Shown here: piece after piece, positions 51,109 to 62,889 of the stretch
Position numbering within the stretch: position 1 is the stretch's first letter
Layout of the letters: every line of letters begins with the position of its first letter
Source of the DNA: Lithodes maja
Taxonomy: Eukaryota; Arthropoda; Malacostraca; Decapoda; Lithodidae
DNA: 64,000 nt
Assembly: GCA_037953745.1 (NCBI GenBank)
Contig: JBAKBP010001603.1
Span: forward strand, 142,712 to 206,711
Direction of reading: 5' to 3'
Position numbers and translations under genes: made by a program
Notes under the pieces: model-generated
The model's database searches: none
Told to the model about the DNA's origin: nothing
What the model saw: the letters and a program-made list of their open reading frames with translations, nothing else

Positions 51109-52544
51109 ACGTATCTTGATCCTCAAGTGGTTAACTTGATGAATCTAGATAGCACAGAGATATATATTAAGGTATCAGTCAGCTGAAGGCAAAACAAAAG
51201 TAAAATCTAATACAATTATTTCCTGTTGTTGCTTCCTTTCCTTTTGGATCTTAGGACTTGGTAACCTTTATTGACTGATACTCTTTAATTATGAAAAATA
51301 CTGAAACTAATTAAAGTCATGTAGTATTTATAAAGAATTATTATTTAACCGAAGCTTAGTAGGCTATGGTTATGAACCGAATAAGTTATATCTAAAGAAG
51401 GACTATTAATTATATATCAAGTCTTGAAAGATAAATATTAAGGTAAGAATATTTCTGTCTCTTACCCTTTTTGAAATGAATAGCTAGTTTTCTTATATGT
51501 CCTTTTATTTATATTTAATGTAGTTATTATTCTTGGTTCTTGTCTTACGTTAATACTATTATATTATTATTATCAGGATTAATATCAAAGCCCCATAAAA
51601 AAGTTAGATATATATTTAATAATTAGATAAATGTATTTCTTAACCACGTAACATTGAGGTTTGATTATGAGTAAATTAAGTTACAGGATCGCTTCATAGA
51701 TTCGTTTCAGGTCTCACTCAAATAATATGAAAAGCAAAAATAATATTTTGAAGCTAAAAGAATTTTCTTCAGCTTAGGAAATCATTAGAAGTAATATTAA
51801 AACAGCCATGTTAGTCTAAGGCGATATTACTAATATGAGACAATAGTATCACCGTTCTTGTTCTTACCAGCAATGAAAGCTTAATTAAAAGAAAATTAAA
51901 GAACTCGCAAGTATTAATATTTAAATATTAGTATTACTTTTATCATAACCCAATTACTTAAAGAGTTTCTTTAGTCCACAAGTTAGTCAACTAAAATAGT
52001 TAAGTACATAATAGTAGCGTTAACGTTAATTCCCAATCACATTATCTCACTAACCAACATAACGTAAGTGTTTACACCGAACACACTTAACACACACTTA
52101 TATAATCTGACTGACAGTCACAATCCCATTATAATACTTCACCCCATCTTCCTCCAGCTGCAAGTTCACCTTCCCAACTCCAAATGAGACTGATTTGAAT
52201 GCCCACTACTCGGGTCTTATATACTATGCAATGATGGTGTAGGAACGAATCAGGAGGCGGGGGCTGGTGCGCGCCCCAATCACAGCTCCTCTAGTTGCGT
52301 AAGAGGTGCGTGGTCCAATGGAGTCTCCTGGCGTCGATTCATCGTCATAGCGTCGGGTCATCGAAGTAGTTTGCAGGGTCCCCTATGACGCATGCAGGTG
52401 TGAAGGCTTGTTTGCTGGTATGCGGACGAGCTGGTTTCCCCCTCGCTGGTTTGCTCGCTGGTCTGCTTCGCTGCCTGGGTAGTTTGGCACTCCTTCAACT
52501 CTTAATTCTAACCCTTAAATAAACATACAGGGCTCCATATGTAA
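51105..52544 (-). mobile_element. 3' LTR of integrase-first Gypsy element, copy 2
   Basis: About 1.44 kb, clearly homologous to both LTRs of copy 1 but more diverged (for example it lacks one of the three GTTAAGTACATAATA units), so it is a separate, older insertion. TATA box at 52217-52223 (minus). The polypurine tract (AGGGGGGAGG, near 52550) is intact. Confidence 0.9.
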
Positions 52545-53911
52545 GACCTCCCCCCTAGAAAAGAGTTTAAGGAGTATAGTACATAATATTAAACATAATA
52601 CATAAATAAATTCACCCCCAGATTGGCAACAGCAAGATTATAATGAGGATATAATAAGGATATCACCCAAAGTAGGCAACGTCTCCAGGTACCACATCAG
52701 AACATAGCCGGAACGTAGCTGGAGCGTTATTCGAACTGCAAGGCATCTCACAGCTGAAGGCTTGAAAGCGCACTACAAAAGCATGATATTTACCTCGCTA
52801 CAAGGGAGAGCTAATTGCCAAAATCCTCTCATTAAGTTTATCTTACTGCTGTATGAGGCCAACCCGGTAAATGTAATCTTTAATAGATACGTGATAGGCA
52901 ATCGGCTAGCACGTTCTGGACCCCCTTAATATGTTTGACATCCAGGGAGTATTCCTGCAGCAACAAACTCCACCTGGTCAGTCGTTGGTTTTTATTTTGG
53001 AACTTATGCAAACATTTTAAAGGGTGATGGTCAGTATACACAGTGATGGCACCAGAGGCAGATTGCACATAGACAGCAAAGTATTGAAGGGATAAAATTA
53101 ATGCTAACAGCTCCTTCTCAATGACTGAATAGTTACGTTGAGCAGAATTTAATTTTTTACTAAAATAGCACACTGGATGCAATACTTCACAGTCGTCTTC
53201 CTGTAGCAACACTGCACCAACCCTGGTATTGCTCGCATCCACTGCTAGGGAAAAAGATCTGTTAAAATCAGGAGCTCGGAGTACAGGATAATTAGATAAA
53301 ATATATTTGGTAGCATTAAAGGCCTCCTCACATTCAGAGGACCACTCAAACTTCACATCCTTACGGAGAAGATCTGTCAGGGGAGCTGTCAACCTAGAAA
53401 AGTTTAAGATGAAACGCCTATAATAACCAATCATGCCTAGGTACCTTTGGATATGTTTCTTAGTGCTAGGAGTTGGGAATTCTAGAATAGACTCTACCTT
53501 TGCTTGAGGAGGTGCAACCTGCCCCTGACCTACCGTATATCCTAGATATTGGACCGTACTCTTTACAAAGGTGCATTTCTTAAGATTAACCACCAGATTG
53601 GCATCAGCAAGATTTAAGAACAGCAATCTAAGTTGATAAAGATGCTCCTCCCATGACTGTGAAAAGATAAGAATATCATCGATGTAGACAACGCATCCAG
53701 GTACCCCTTCAGTCACCCAATTCATGAGGCGCTGGAATGTAGCTGGAGCGTTTTTCAAGCCGTAGGGCATTACGTTACAGCAGAAGGCTTGATTGTTGAC
53801 TACAAAGCATGATATTTCCCTCGCTCTAGGGGTGAGAGCTACTTACCAATATCCCTTCATTAAGTCAATCTTGCTGATATAGGTTGCTGTACCAATCTGG
53901 TCAATGCAGTC
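52545..53911 (-). pseudogene. Gypsy RT (3' part), RNase H and decayed RT duplicate, copy 2
   Basis: A 296-codon frame (52880-53770) starts MPYGLKNAPATFQRLMNWVT, has VVYIDDILIFS, the RT thumb FLGM-type text (QRYLGMIGYYRRFI) and a complete RNase H (SLAVDASNTRVGAVLLQ, YTDHHPLK, ADCLSRIY stop). Here RT and RNase H are in one frame, confirming the one-base lesion in copy 1. Upstream, 53771-53911 continues the RT to the insertion point. 52620-52860 holds the same decayed RT duplicate as copy 1. Confidence 0.9.
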
Positions 53912-55042
53912 TGTGACGTTAACCACTCCGTTAGAACCGCATGGCTTGTCCTACAGTGACTCGCTAGGATCGCCAGGGCAGTGGATGTGGCTACAGTTGA
54001 TGTATTATTGTGTGCTTTATTTCATATGAAAGCTCGTGTCATGGGCAGTTCAGAAAGGCTCTTTGTTTTCACCCATGTCAAGGCTTTATATATTTAATTG
54101 CAAAGTATATGTTTTATCATTAAGTAGTAATGATAGGATTTGAGAGAGAGTAGAACAGAGTGTGAGATGGCGCGCAGTGTTTTTTTGCCAGGCTCGATGA
54201 TGTCATAGCTGGCTGGTCTCTTGGGGATTGGTTGGAGGAGTTTTTTACCATGCTTGGTGACGTCATGTTAGGCTGGCTTCTTTGGCATTGGCTGGAGGAC
54301 TTGTTACCGCTTTTCCTACGCGGTTCGAGCTAGTGTTAGTATATATACAGCTCTCTTGCCACACTCTCCCTCAGATCTGGTTTCTAGAATGCATCCCTCT
54401 TATCCCTTTGATATCTGTCCACCTCACTGCACCTGAGAACCTTTTCCTCTGCCTATCTCTCTCATTTTCCATATCTTTCACCACCTTTTATTAATATTAT
54501 ACCCCCTCTGGTTAACTCTGCATAATCAGCTTAATGCTGGCCAGTTGTATTGTGCATTAACCTCTGAAGTGCGCACGGGGGTAAATGAAAACCTCCCCCT
54601 GTGCTGACGTATTTGAGGTTTTTCGTCACTAAAATATTCATTGTACCATTAATAGCATTAATAATTATCCATATGCGCCTATTATGGGTTGATTATAAAG
54701 GTATTAACCTGAAACAACAATAAAACGAGTGAAAACAGCGTTTGGATGGTCAAAATCGGAGATATAGCCCGCGAGTTGTATAATCTATGGGTGAGGCAAA
54801 CTCCTTTCCCGCCAATTTCCCCCAAGGCCACTGAGACACAGTCGATCGATACTCTCTCTCTCTCTCTTGCACTCGATGGCCATCAGTGATGACAACACCC
54901 TGCTTGCAACTCGCTAATGTTAGCACGAAAATATACCTCAGAATAAGGGAATAATAGGGAAAATAGGTGATAACTGAGGAATAGGAGGAAAGTGGGGAAG
55001 GAGGGGAGGTAGAGGACTGAGATTTTGCATGGCCCAGGGGCC

Positions 55043-55074
<32 letters not shown>

Positions 55075-56341
55075 TTTTTTTTCGATGTAAAAAGTTGATT
55101 TTTAGTTTTACTTACTCCAGAGAGTCTTCCCGCAGTCCGCCGGCCGAACTCTAAAGAGTCTTCCCGCAGTTCCCGGGTTAAGGTCTTATATAACCCATGT
55201 ATGATAGTTGTTAAGATAAGTTGATCACGAAGCATTGGTTGGCATTCATATTGTTCAGTACCGCTTCCTATAATTATTAGTGTTCTGCTGGATTAGATAA
55301 TGCTAGACTAGGAGTCTGATACTATAAGGTATTGTTTCCGATGGTGCTGGCTTTAGTTAAAAGCTGCACGACATACCTGAGAACTGGAGTTGATTGGGTA
55401 AATTCTAGTCTGTGTGCCATTGAGAGTAGAGCATGCACGAATGAGGGCTTTTTGCCTATACCATTCTGCACTGTTCTAAGCTCGGTTGTTTGTCTTTGAG
55501 GTACGCCAGGAGAACGCTTGATACTTCGGTATTAAGGTTTCTCAAGAGAGCTACCCTTCACTATAACGTAATATTTGACGCACAGACTTGAGATTTGCAC
55601 TAGGCTATGCGGCATACCATGCGCACCAGTATCTCGTATCATTGACTCTAGCTAGACTTTATCAGTCATAGTAGACATTAATTATATTAAACCAATTACT
55701 CTTAAAATACATACCCGTTTATGATTACACAAGCATTTCGCAGCCTAGTTTGATGTATTGAGACACAAACGACTTAGGCTCTTTTTGTTGATAGGAATAC
55801 TGCATTGTCGTGGCGATTATTATTATTGTTGTAGCGTTTAGGATATTCTTGGCTCCGACTGCATTATATATCCTGCCTTTTTGTGTGCATAGCCTGCACG
55901 AGCATTGTTCCGCTGCCTGCCTTTTTGGGTTCCATTTCCGATTCGAGCATCTTGATAGCATCTAACATTTAAAGAAGATTCCTTGTTGGTGTTGAAGGAC
56001 TTTAGTGCACTTTCTTTCATGCAAGAGTGCCTGACATTTATTGATTAAAGTAACGTGAGCTGTAACTTCCCTTACCACCTTACTTTGCATACCATAACCA
56101 AGCACCTTCGGTTATAGGTAGTAATAGGCTGTTTTCACATAACATTAAGCCTAGAGTAGACGCACATTTGTTGAGATTTTGATAAGCTATTATTGCATAT
56201 AGAACTCTGGAGAGTATTTGTGTTCTTTGTTCACTGGGAATATACATCAGATGTTGGATCTAGCGCTTTCCGTTGTAGCATTTATGCCATTACTAGTCCA
56301 ATGAATAAGAGCCCTGATATATTTAAACCTCAGTCGTAATA
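53912..56341. mobile_element. 2.4-kb LTR-like insertion in the RT gene
   Basis: Begins TGTGACGTTAACC at 53912 and ends at 56341. Flanked by AGTC (53908-53911 and 56342-56345), a 4-bp duplication of the RT target as judged from copy 1 (GCAGTCGTCGATCC). A TATA-like element GTTAGTATATATACAGCTCT lies at 54334-54353. Non-coding; a 617-bp MITE is inside. It is best read as a solo LTR of an unseen LTR retrotransposon, though the right end is TA, not CA. Confidence 0.55.
54561..55177. mobile_element. TTAA-type MITE, 617 bp (copy 2)
   Basis: TTAA at 54557-54560 and 55178-55181; inverse homologue of 42295-42894 over its whole length (CATTAACCTCTGAAGTGCGC end, AAAACGAGTGAAAACAGCGT interior, GACGAAGG-type purine region, AGAGTCTTCCCGCAG phrases, CCCGGG end). 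A long A-run/T-run palindrome lies at 55044-55082. Confidence 0.85.
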
Positions 56342-57651
56342 AGTCGTCGATCCGTGGCAGTGGGTAGGTATCGTTCTTTGTGACAACATTAACTTGCCTA
56401 TAGTCCATACATAACCTATGGCTCCCGTCTGGCTTTGGCACAAGTATGACCGGACTACTCCACTGGCTTAAGGCCCTTGTGATCAGCTCGTCTGATAACA
56501 TAAAGTCAAGCTCGACCTGCAGTATACTCCTGCGTTGTGGTGAGACACGGTAGGGGGATAGTTTAATGGGAGTTGCATCCCCTACATCGATGTCGTGCAA
56601 GGCCAAAGAAGTGAGCCCTGGAGTATCACAGAACACACTGGGAGACTGAGATAAAACAGAGATTAGTTGGTTCGCTTGATCAGAGGGAAGATGACATAGT
56701 TTAGATGGTAATTCCCCCCAAGCTACTGAGTTATACTGAAAGTTGGATAGGCTACATGACAAGTCAAAGCCTGCATGGATACCTTCAGGCTCTGTAACAG
56801 TCTGTTGCGGGTCAGTAAGAGAACTGAAGACTTTGTCCGCACCAGGCTGTCCACAGGTCCTGACATTCACTGCCACAGTGGGAGAATCTGGAGGAGAGGA
56901 ATCAGGGGACCTATGGTAGGGTTTCAACATATTTATATGGAATACTTGAGTGGGCTTTCTCCTGTCTGGGGTAGTTACTAGATAATCGGTAATGCTCACC
57001 CTCTGAATGATCTTATATGGGCCCCTGAACTTGGCAGATAAAGGTTGGCCAAAAAGGGGGAGCAGGACCAAAACCTCATCACCGAGCTGAAACTCCCTCT
57101 CACAGGCTTTTCTGTCATACCAGTTCTTCATGGAGCTTTTAGCCACTGTCAAGTTTTGAGCGGCAAACTCACATGAGGATCTCAGCCGGGTTTTGAAATC
57201 TGAAACATACTTGAGGAGGTTTTGGTTCCCCTCCTGTCCAACTAGGCTATCCTGCAATAGTTGCAAAGGACCTCTTACCTGGTGACCGAAAACTAGCTCA
57301 TTAGGGGAAAACCCAGGGATTCAGTTGGAACCTCACGAGTAGCAAATAAAAGAAAAGGTATCCCCTTATCCCACTCAACTCCGGTCTCTGTACAATATTT
57401 ACGCAACATTCCTTTTAATGTCTGATGATATCGTTCGAGAACCCCTTGACTCTCTGGGTGGTAGGTGCTAGACTTAACATGCTCGATACCCAACTTCTTC
57501 AGGGACTGCTGGAAAATGTTAGAGGTAAAATTAGTTCCTTGATCACTTTGCACCTCATGGGGGAAACCCATTCTGGTGAAGAATTTGAGCAGTTCCTTGA
57601 TGACAGTTGGAGCAGAGGTAGTCCTTAAGGGTATAGCCTCTGGGTAGCGAG
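56342..57651 (-). pseudogene. Gypsy integrase, spacer and RT start, copy 2
   Basis: Integrase core from RYPEAIPLRTT through VQSDQGTNFTS and HPESQGVLERYHQTLK (57293-57650), a frameshift near 57305, then integrase C-terminus DEVLVLLPLFGQPLSAKFRG, VFHINMLKPYHRS, spacer, and RT start WSSPVILVPKPDGSHRLCMD up to PLPRIDD at the insertion point. It confirms integrase-RT order in one continuous frame (56247-57266). Everything upstream of 57651 (first catalytic Asp, protease, gag) is replaced by unrelated LTR sequence. Confidence 0.9.
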
Positions 57652-57890
57652 TGACTTGCCACATACATAACTCAGACAATGACCAAAGATACCTTCCACT
57701 GTCTAGCATTAAATAGTAGGAAAGAACAACTCAATAATTAGAAGCACCCCAATTCTATGATACCATTTGACTATGACTCTAATAATCCCTAAAGCTAGTG
57801 CAAACATATATGGAGAACTGGTGCTGGTAATACGACTGGCCGACTATGGAAGTCGTATGCAGAACCAGAAGGGATAAGTAATTGAATAAA
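57652..57890 (-). mobile_element. Fragment of the 20.7-22.1 kb LTR family
   Basis: GACTTGCCACATACATAACTCAGAC...GGCCGACTATGGAAGTC matches 21.66-21.87 kb in the same orientation. The join to the integrase gene occurs where both parents read TTGCCA, suggesting microhomology. Confidence 0.75.
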
Positions 57891-58391
57891 GATAAGAAGT
57901 ATGAAAAAGAAGAAGTTCAGAGAGAGAAATAGTAGTACAGGAGGTTAGATGGGGGGACAGATTGCAAAGGACATGTAGGACCAAGCATGCTGTGCCAAGC
58001 TCTGCAGGAGACACACGGCGGGAGCCCCCCCAGCACCAACACTAGGACAGCGGCACCCAATCACAGACCACTACGTCATGAAATGCAGGCGTCCTAGGAC
58101 GCACCAGGCCCGCCAGCCAATCAAGGGTGTGAGAAAGCCCGCCCGAGCGAGGGAGGCACACGTACATACACACGCACATAATACAACCTCGCTCTTTCTC
58201 CTTAACTTCACACTGCATATCTTATACTCTATTACTGATATAAAATACTTCCATGTGTCACAGACAAGAATAAAGACCACCACTGATCTGGCTGTGACTA
58301 CATGAATACAAAGAAAGAAAGAACATCGTTCTACGATTATTATAGCCCATTTCACTGCCCTGGCGAGCGGTAGCGAGTACGAACACATTCT
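57891..58391 (+). other. Possible LTR promoter region
   Basis: Two CCAAT-box-like phrases (CCAATCACAG at 58059, CCAATCAAGG at 58117) and an AATAAA-like signal (AGAATAAAGACC at 58268) sit within 350 bp upstream of a plus-strand Gypsy pol, as expected of an LTR, but no boundaries are proven. A GGCGAGCGGTAGCGAG phrase occurs at 58362-58377. Confidence 0.3.
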
Positions 58392-59970
58392 GGCAAGCTG
58401 GCCAGCGTAACAACCTGCTGAAAGCCTATCACTGCAGAGATCCAGATAAGGTATTAAACTTTGAATCTGTAGCACACTTTGAAGGTGAACTAGAGGATTT
58501 AAAGATCAAGGAGCATAATGACATCCAGTTGCCTCTTGATAACAAATTGTAAACTCGGACTTCTTGACTAACTCCCATTTAAAATTCCAGCACTTGTTGT
58601 CTGACCAAGGTGAAGACTTGGAATACATGCTTTCCGAGTTTCCACAGCTGTTTGGTGACGTTCCCCAGCAGTGTCCCCTGGTGGAACATGATGTGGTCCT
58701 GATGGAGGGGGCCACTCCCATCAAACAACATCCCTACCACGCCAATCCAGAGAAGCGTGCGGCACTTCAACAGGAAGTGGACTTCCTACTCGCCCATGGA
58801 TTGGTGGAACGGAGCGACAGCGAGTGGGCCTCTCCATGCCTACTTGTGGACAAACCTGATGGCACATTTAGGATGTGTACGGATTATCGCCGGGTAAACC
58901 AACTCACCCGCCAGGACTGCTACCCTCTGCCACGGATCGACGACCTGTTGGACCGTTTGGGAGGAACGAAGTACATCTCCAAGATTGACCTGCTGAAGGG
59001 TTACTACCAGATAAAACTATCAGAGAGGGCCAAGAGAGTGTCTGCATTTGTCACCCCGGACGGGCTATCCCAGTACACCGTCATGCCTTTCGGTATGGTG
59101 AATGCGCCCGCCACCTTCCAGCGACTGATCCACCGGGTGACAGATGGCCTCTTGGGCGTGCAATCCTACCTCAATGATATTGTGGTCTACAGCGAATCCT
59201 GGCAGGATCATCTTCACCAGCTACAGAATCTCTTCACCAACTTGGCCAGGGCGGGACTCACTGTCAACCTTGCCAAGAGTGAGTTCAGCCATGCCAAACT
59301 AATCTTTCTGGGTCACGTGGTAGGAGAAGGGGAAGTCAGCCCTATTTCTGCCAAAGTCGAAGCCATTTCTACACTGCCTATTCCCCAGGACCACAAGGCA
59401 GTAATGCGCTTCTTGGGTATGGCTGGGTACTATCGGCGGTTTGTACCCAACTTCGCTGACCTCTCCGCCCCCCTAACAGACTTGATTAGTCCCAAGAGAA
59501 AATTTGTGTGGACCCCAGAATGCCAAACTTCATTCACAAAGATTCGTTGCCTATTAGTCAATGCACCTATTCTGAAGTCCCCTCAGTTTCATAAACCGTT
59601 CATAATTTAGGTGGATGCTAGTGATGTTGGTGTAGGAGCAGTTTTGTTACAGTACAGTGATGCTGAGATTTTGCATCCAGTTTGCTATGCATCCGGTAAA
59701 CTCAAACCTTATCAGAAACACTACAGCACTATTGAAAAAGAGTGTTTTGCCTTGCTCTTTGCAGTGGATAAGTTTAATGTGTATTTTAGTGGTTCACATT
59801 TTCCTGTGAAAGTGTTTACTGATCACAACCCCTTGAAATTCTTGTATAGAATGAAAAACTCGAATCAGCGGTTAATGAGATGGTGCTTGGCATTGCAACC
59901 ATATAACCTTGAAATTCACCACATGAAGGGAAAGAACAATAGTATCGCGGACATGTTGTCCCGGAACTGA
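58392..59970 (+). pseudogene. Second Gypsy lineage: integrase tail, spacer, RT and RNase H
   Basis: Begins with NLLKAYHCRDPDKVL, an integrase C-terminal signature, then a spacer (after a stop at about 58549) and from 58564 the RT: HPYHANPEKRAALQQEVDFL, ASPCLLVDKPDGTFRMCTDY, PLPRIDDLLDRLGG, KIDLLKGYYQIKL, NAPATFQRL. The catalytic box reads YLND, with Asn replacing the first Asp. FLGMAGYYRRFVPNFADLSA is the thumb. A TAG at 59608-59610 separates RT from RNase H (VDASDVGVGAVLLQ, FTDHNPLKFL, SIADMLSRN stop). No integrase follows. The protein is inactive, with at least three lesions. Confidence 0.85.
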
Positions 59971-60126
59971 ATGAGAATTTTTTTAGTTGTTAGAGCTATT
60001 TTGCCAGCAATAATTTGTAAGTTTGTTAATGTGGTTTTGGTTTTGGTTTATAGTTTGGTGAATGGTATCAGGATTAAAATTATTGTATTAGGGTTTAGAT
60101 TTAGTTTCGCTTCTCTTATCAATCTC

Positions 60127-60515
60127 CATTTCATTCAAGTGTCACTGGTTGTAATTGAGGTATTGTGCTTGTTATGGTGGATGCGATCTTTAATTATTGA
60201 TGATTGAACATCGTATGCAATGTTATGAGCCCGGTATAATTAACTCGACCTGTAGACAGCTTAGTTTCATATAGAGGAAGATATTTTTGTTCAAGAGTGT
60301 ACGAGTCAGAGTGTGGTGGTATTGCAGCCAGTTCTCTCATCACCCCCCCATTTTCGTTCACATTCCATTCTACCCCCTATTGTCCTACACCTGTAACCCT
60401 ATTCATTCTCCCCCCCTTTTCCTCAACTCCCTGTCTCTTCTTCGTTGCCTGACGTACGAATGACATTGATTATAACTAGGTAATAATGTATTTGGCTTTT
60501 CTAATCATAAGTATA
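60127..60515 (+). repeat. Direct repeat, left copy (possible LTR piece)
   Basis: About 390 bp matching 61769-62155 at roughly 90 percent (TGGTTGTAATTGAGGTATTG, GAGCCCGGTATAATTAA, TAACTAGGTAATAATGTATT). It starts about 160 bp after the RNase H stop of the Gypsy pol. Confidence 0.85.
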
Positions 60516-61090
60516 AATTTGTAGATCTATGACGCAAAGCCAAAAAGTTAATCAAACAAAGTATAACCACGCTAGAATTACATGTTGCAAATCAAAGTAA
60601 GACAAACCCGAAAGAATTTTATAGTTACATCAGGAAGAAGAAAGTAGTGACTTCAACGATTGGACCGTTAGTAGATGAGCAAGAAGATTACACTAAAGAT
60701 GAAGCAAAAATTAGCAAGTTTTCAAATGTTTAGATAAAGTCAAGGTAAATAAATCGCCTGGACTTGATACAATCTCGCCTACAGTTCTAAAGGAAGCTAA
60801 GTATGAGCTCTCCAAACCACTGACATTGCTCTTCAATAAATTTTTACAGTCTGGGACTATGACTGATCAGTGGAAGCTCGCCAACGTAACACCGATATTA
60901 AAAAAAAGGGAGCAAATCCTTACCTAGTAACTATTGTCCAATTAACTTAATCTCAGTTGTATGTAAAATGCTAGAAACACTCATAAGACACAAACTCGTA
61001 AATTACTTAGAGGAAAACAACATACTTAAAGATACTCAACATACAGTAGTTTTCGTAATAAACGCTTTTGCTTAACTGATAAACTGCGAA
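60516..61090 (+). pseudogene. CR1/L2-type LINE fragment (RT start)
   Basis: Plus-strand frames read NPKEFYSYIRKKKVV, then after a break VNKSPGLDTISPTVLKEAKY, ELSKPLTLLFNKFLQSGTMT, DQWKLANVTPI and ISVVCKMLETLIRHKLVNYL, the RT fingers of a CR1/L2-type LINE. Several frameshifts; it stops before the catalytic box. Confidence 0.75.
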
Positions 61091-61768
61091 GCTATGTTAG
61101 TTCAAATCCTCCCGCCAAGCGAAGGTATTTGATTCTATTCTGACGAAAATCGTCCTAGTACCATATAATATATAAATATTATTTATCCATATACGCCTAT
61201 TTTGCTTTTATTATGAACATATGAACATTTAATAGCAAAAAAAGGAGTGGGAATAGCATTGGGGGGGTGAAAAAGACGTATCATTGCCGCAAGGTCGTAT
61301 CATGAGCCGACAGATGGGGGGACGTATATTCTCCCTCTCTCAGCTCTCAAGCGAAACTGAAGTCTCTGAGTAGTAGTCTCTGTGTTGCAAGGATCTCTAG
61401 CTGCCTCACCCGTGTTAAAGAGACCGGGAGAGGGACATTTGTGCCTAAAATTACCCGATAAAAGGGAGAATAAGTGGAAAATTAGGAGGGGGGGGGGGGA
61501 CATATATGTAGGAGTGATAGAAAGTAATGGAGGGGAATTATCTCACCTAATCACATATTGCTTTGTTTTGAGTGCCACTTGGGTGTTTTCTATTTTTTGT
61601 TATGCTCTGGATCTATTGAGGATGTTTGCAGTGCACCAGAAAAGCCTCTATTGAGGACGGTCGCCATATATGGATTAACAAATCTCTTAGACCTCTTCCA
61701 CGATATTCTCAACTTATATGATTAGAGTAAAGCTGTAGATATCATATACCTTATGTTAGGGATTTCTA
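61091..61768. other. Unassigned interval between direct repeats
   Basis: No recognisable gene. It includes a G-run (61489-61499) and unique sequence; reading frames here show no family signature. Confidence 0.35.
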
Positions 61769-62155
61769 TTTCATTTAAGTGCCACTGGTTGTAATTGAGG
61801 TATTGTGCTTGTTATGGTGGATGCGATCTTTAATTATTTATGATTGAACATCGTATGCAATGTTATGAGCCCGGTATAATTAATTCGACCTGTAGACAGC
61901 TTAGTATCTTATATAGGAAGATATTTTTGTTCAAGAGTGTACGGTTCAGAGCGTGATGGTAGTGCAGGCAGTTCTCTCATCACCCCCAGCTTTCTTCCAC
62001 ATTCCATTCTCCCCCATATCCTCCTACACCCTTGCTTCTACTCAATGTTCCCCCCTTTCCTCCAACTCCCTTTCTCTCCTTCGTTGCCTGACGTACGAAT
62101 GATATTGATTATAACTAGGTAATAATGTATTTGGCTTTTCTAATCATAAGTATTG
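61769..62155 (+). repeat. Direct repeat, right copy (possible LTR piece)
   Basis: Partner of 60127-60515. Downstream sequence (62156-62340) has no counterpart at the left copy, where the CR1/L2 fragment begins instead. Confidence 0.85.
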
Positions 62156-62248
62156 TTTACAAGATATATCATAGAGTTCTTGGTAAAAGTAATACTTTAA
62201 TTCAGCAAGTATATAATGAGTTGAGATTAATACAGTTAGAGAAGTTGG

Positions 62249-62285
62249 TATCAGAGCCAGGTGCGCTAAGGGTATATAAGCCACT
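62249..62285 (+). promoter_or_regulatory. Candidate primer-binding site or promoter
   Basis: TTGGTATCAGAGCCAGGTGC at 62248-62267 resembles the TGGTATCAGAGC primer-binding site of many LTR elements (initiator tRNA-Met in plants). GGGTATATAAGCC just downstream (62272-62284) looks like a TATA box. The two readings are mutually competing; neither is proven. Confidence 0.3.
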
Positions 62286-62889
62286 AGTACCGTAACGGCA
62301 GGCAGTGTATTCTCCACCACCATCATAATCTGCCCTGCTCTGGGTTTGTTTGTAAAAGAATCACCATGAGTTGAATAAGTATCGCCTAGGATTTTTTCTA
62401 TGTTTATTGATTGCTTTCACTTACTCTCTTGGAGGGTATTTGTATAACTATGTATTATTTTTCTTAAGAGTGTCTTACTATTTCACTTCAATGTTTCTCA
62501 ATTTGATATTTTCACTAGAAGTAACTTTTGTGTATAATTAATCATGTAAATAAATTATAATTTTATTTTACATAATCTTTACATTTTACCTTTATGCTAA
62601 TATATTATTCTTTTGATTGTTGTGATAAATCTAAGTCAATGTAACTAAATATAACTAATTCTGAACGAGTGATAAGAAAGGAATAACTTTGGGTTTTTTA
62701 GGCTAAAACAGCCATATGATATCAACTGATATTTTATGAACTTGCCACATCTATTCACCTACCAAGGTTTTAGTGACTACAAAGAGAGTTGCTAGTTTTT
62801 GTGGAAGTTTAACATGCCACTTCTTCTTGACTGAAACTGATAGTCATATTTTCTGCATTTTGTGAGGCTAAATAATAAGTCCTCATTTT
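62286..62889. other. AT-rich interval upstream of BEL/Pao pol
   Basis: No coding feature seen. If the flanking direct repeat is an LTR, this stretch would be where gag should lie, but it is too short and not open. Confidence 0.3.

Noticed and set aside
54282..54494. Short open frame near the TATA of the 2.4-kb insert
   Set aside because: No family resemblance and located in a putative LTR leader.
62248..62267. Definite primer-binding site of a BEL/Pao element
   Set aside because: The LTR end before it is not CA, the match is to a plant-type initiator tRNA, and gag is missing downstream; kept only as a weak candidate.
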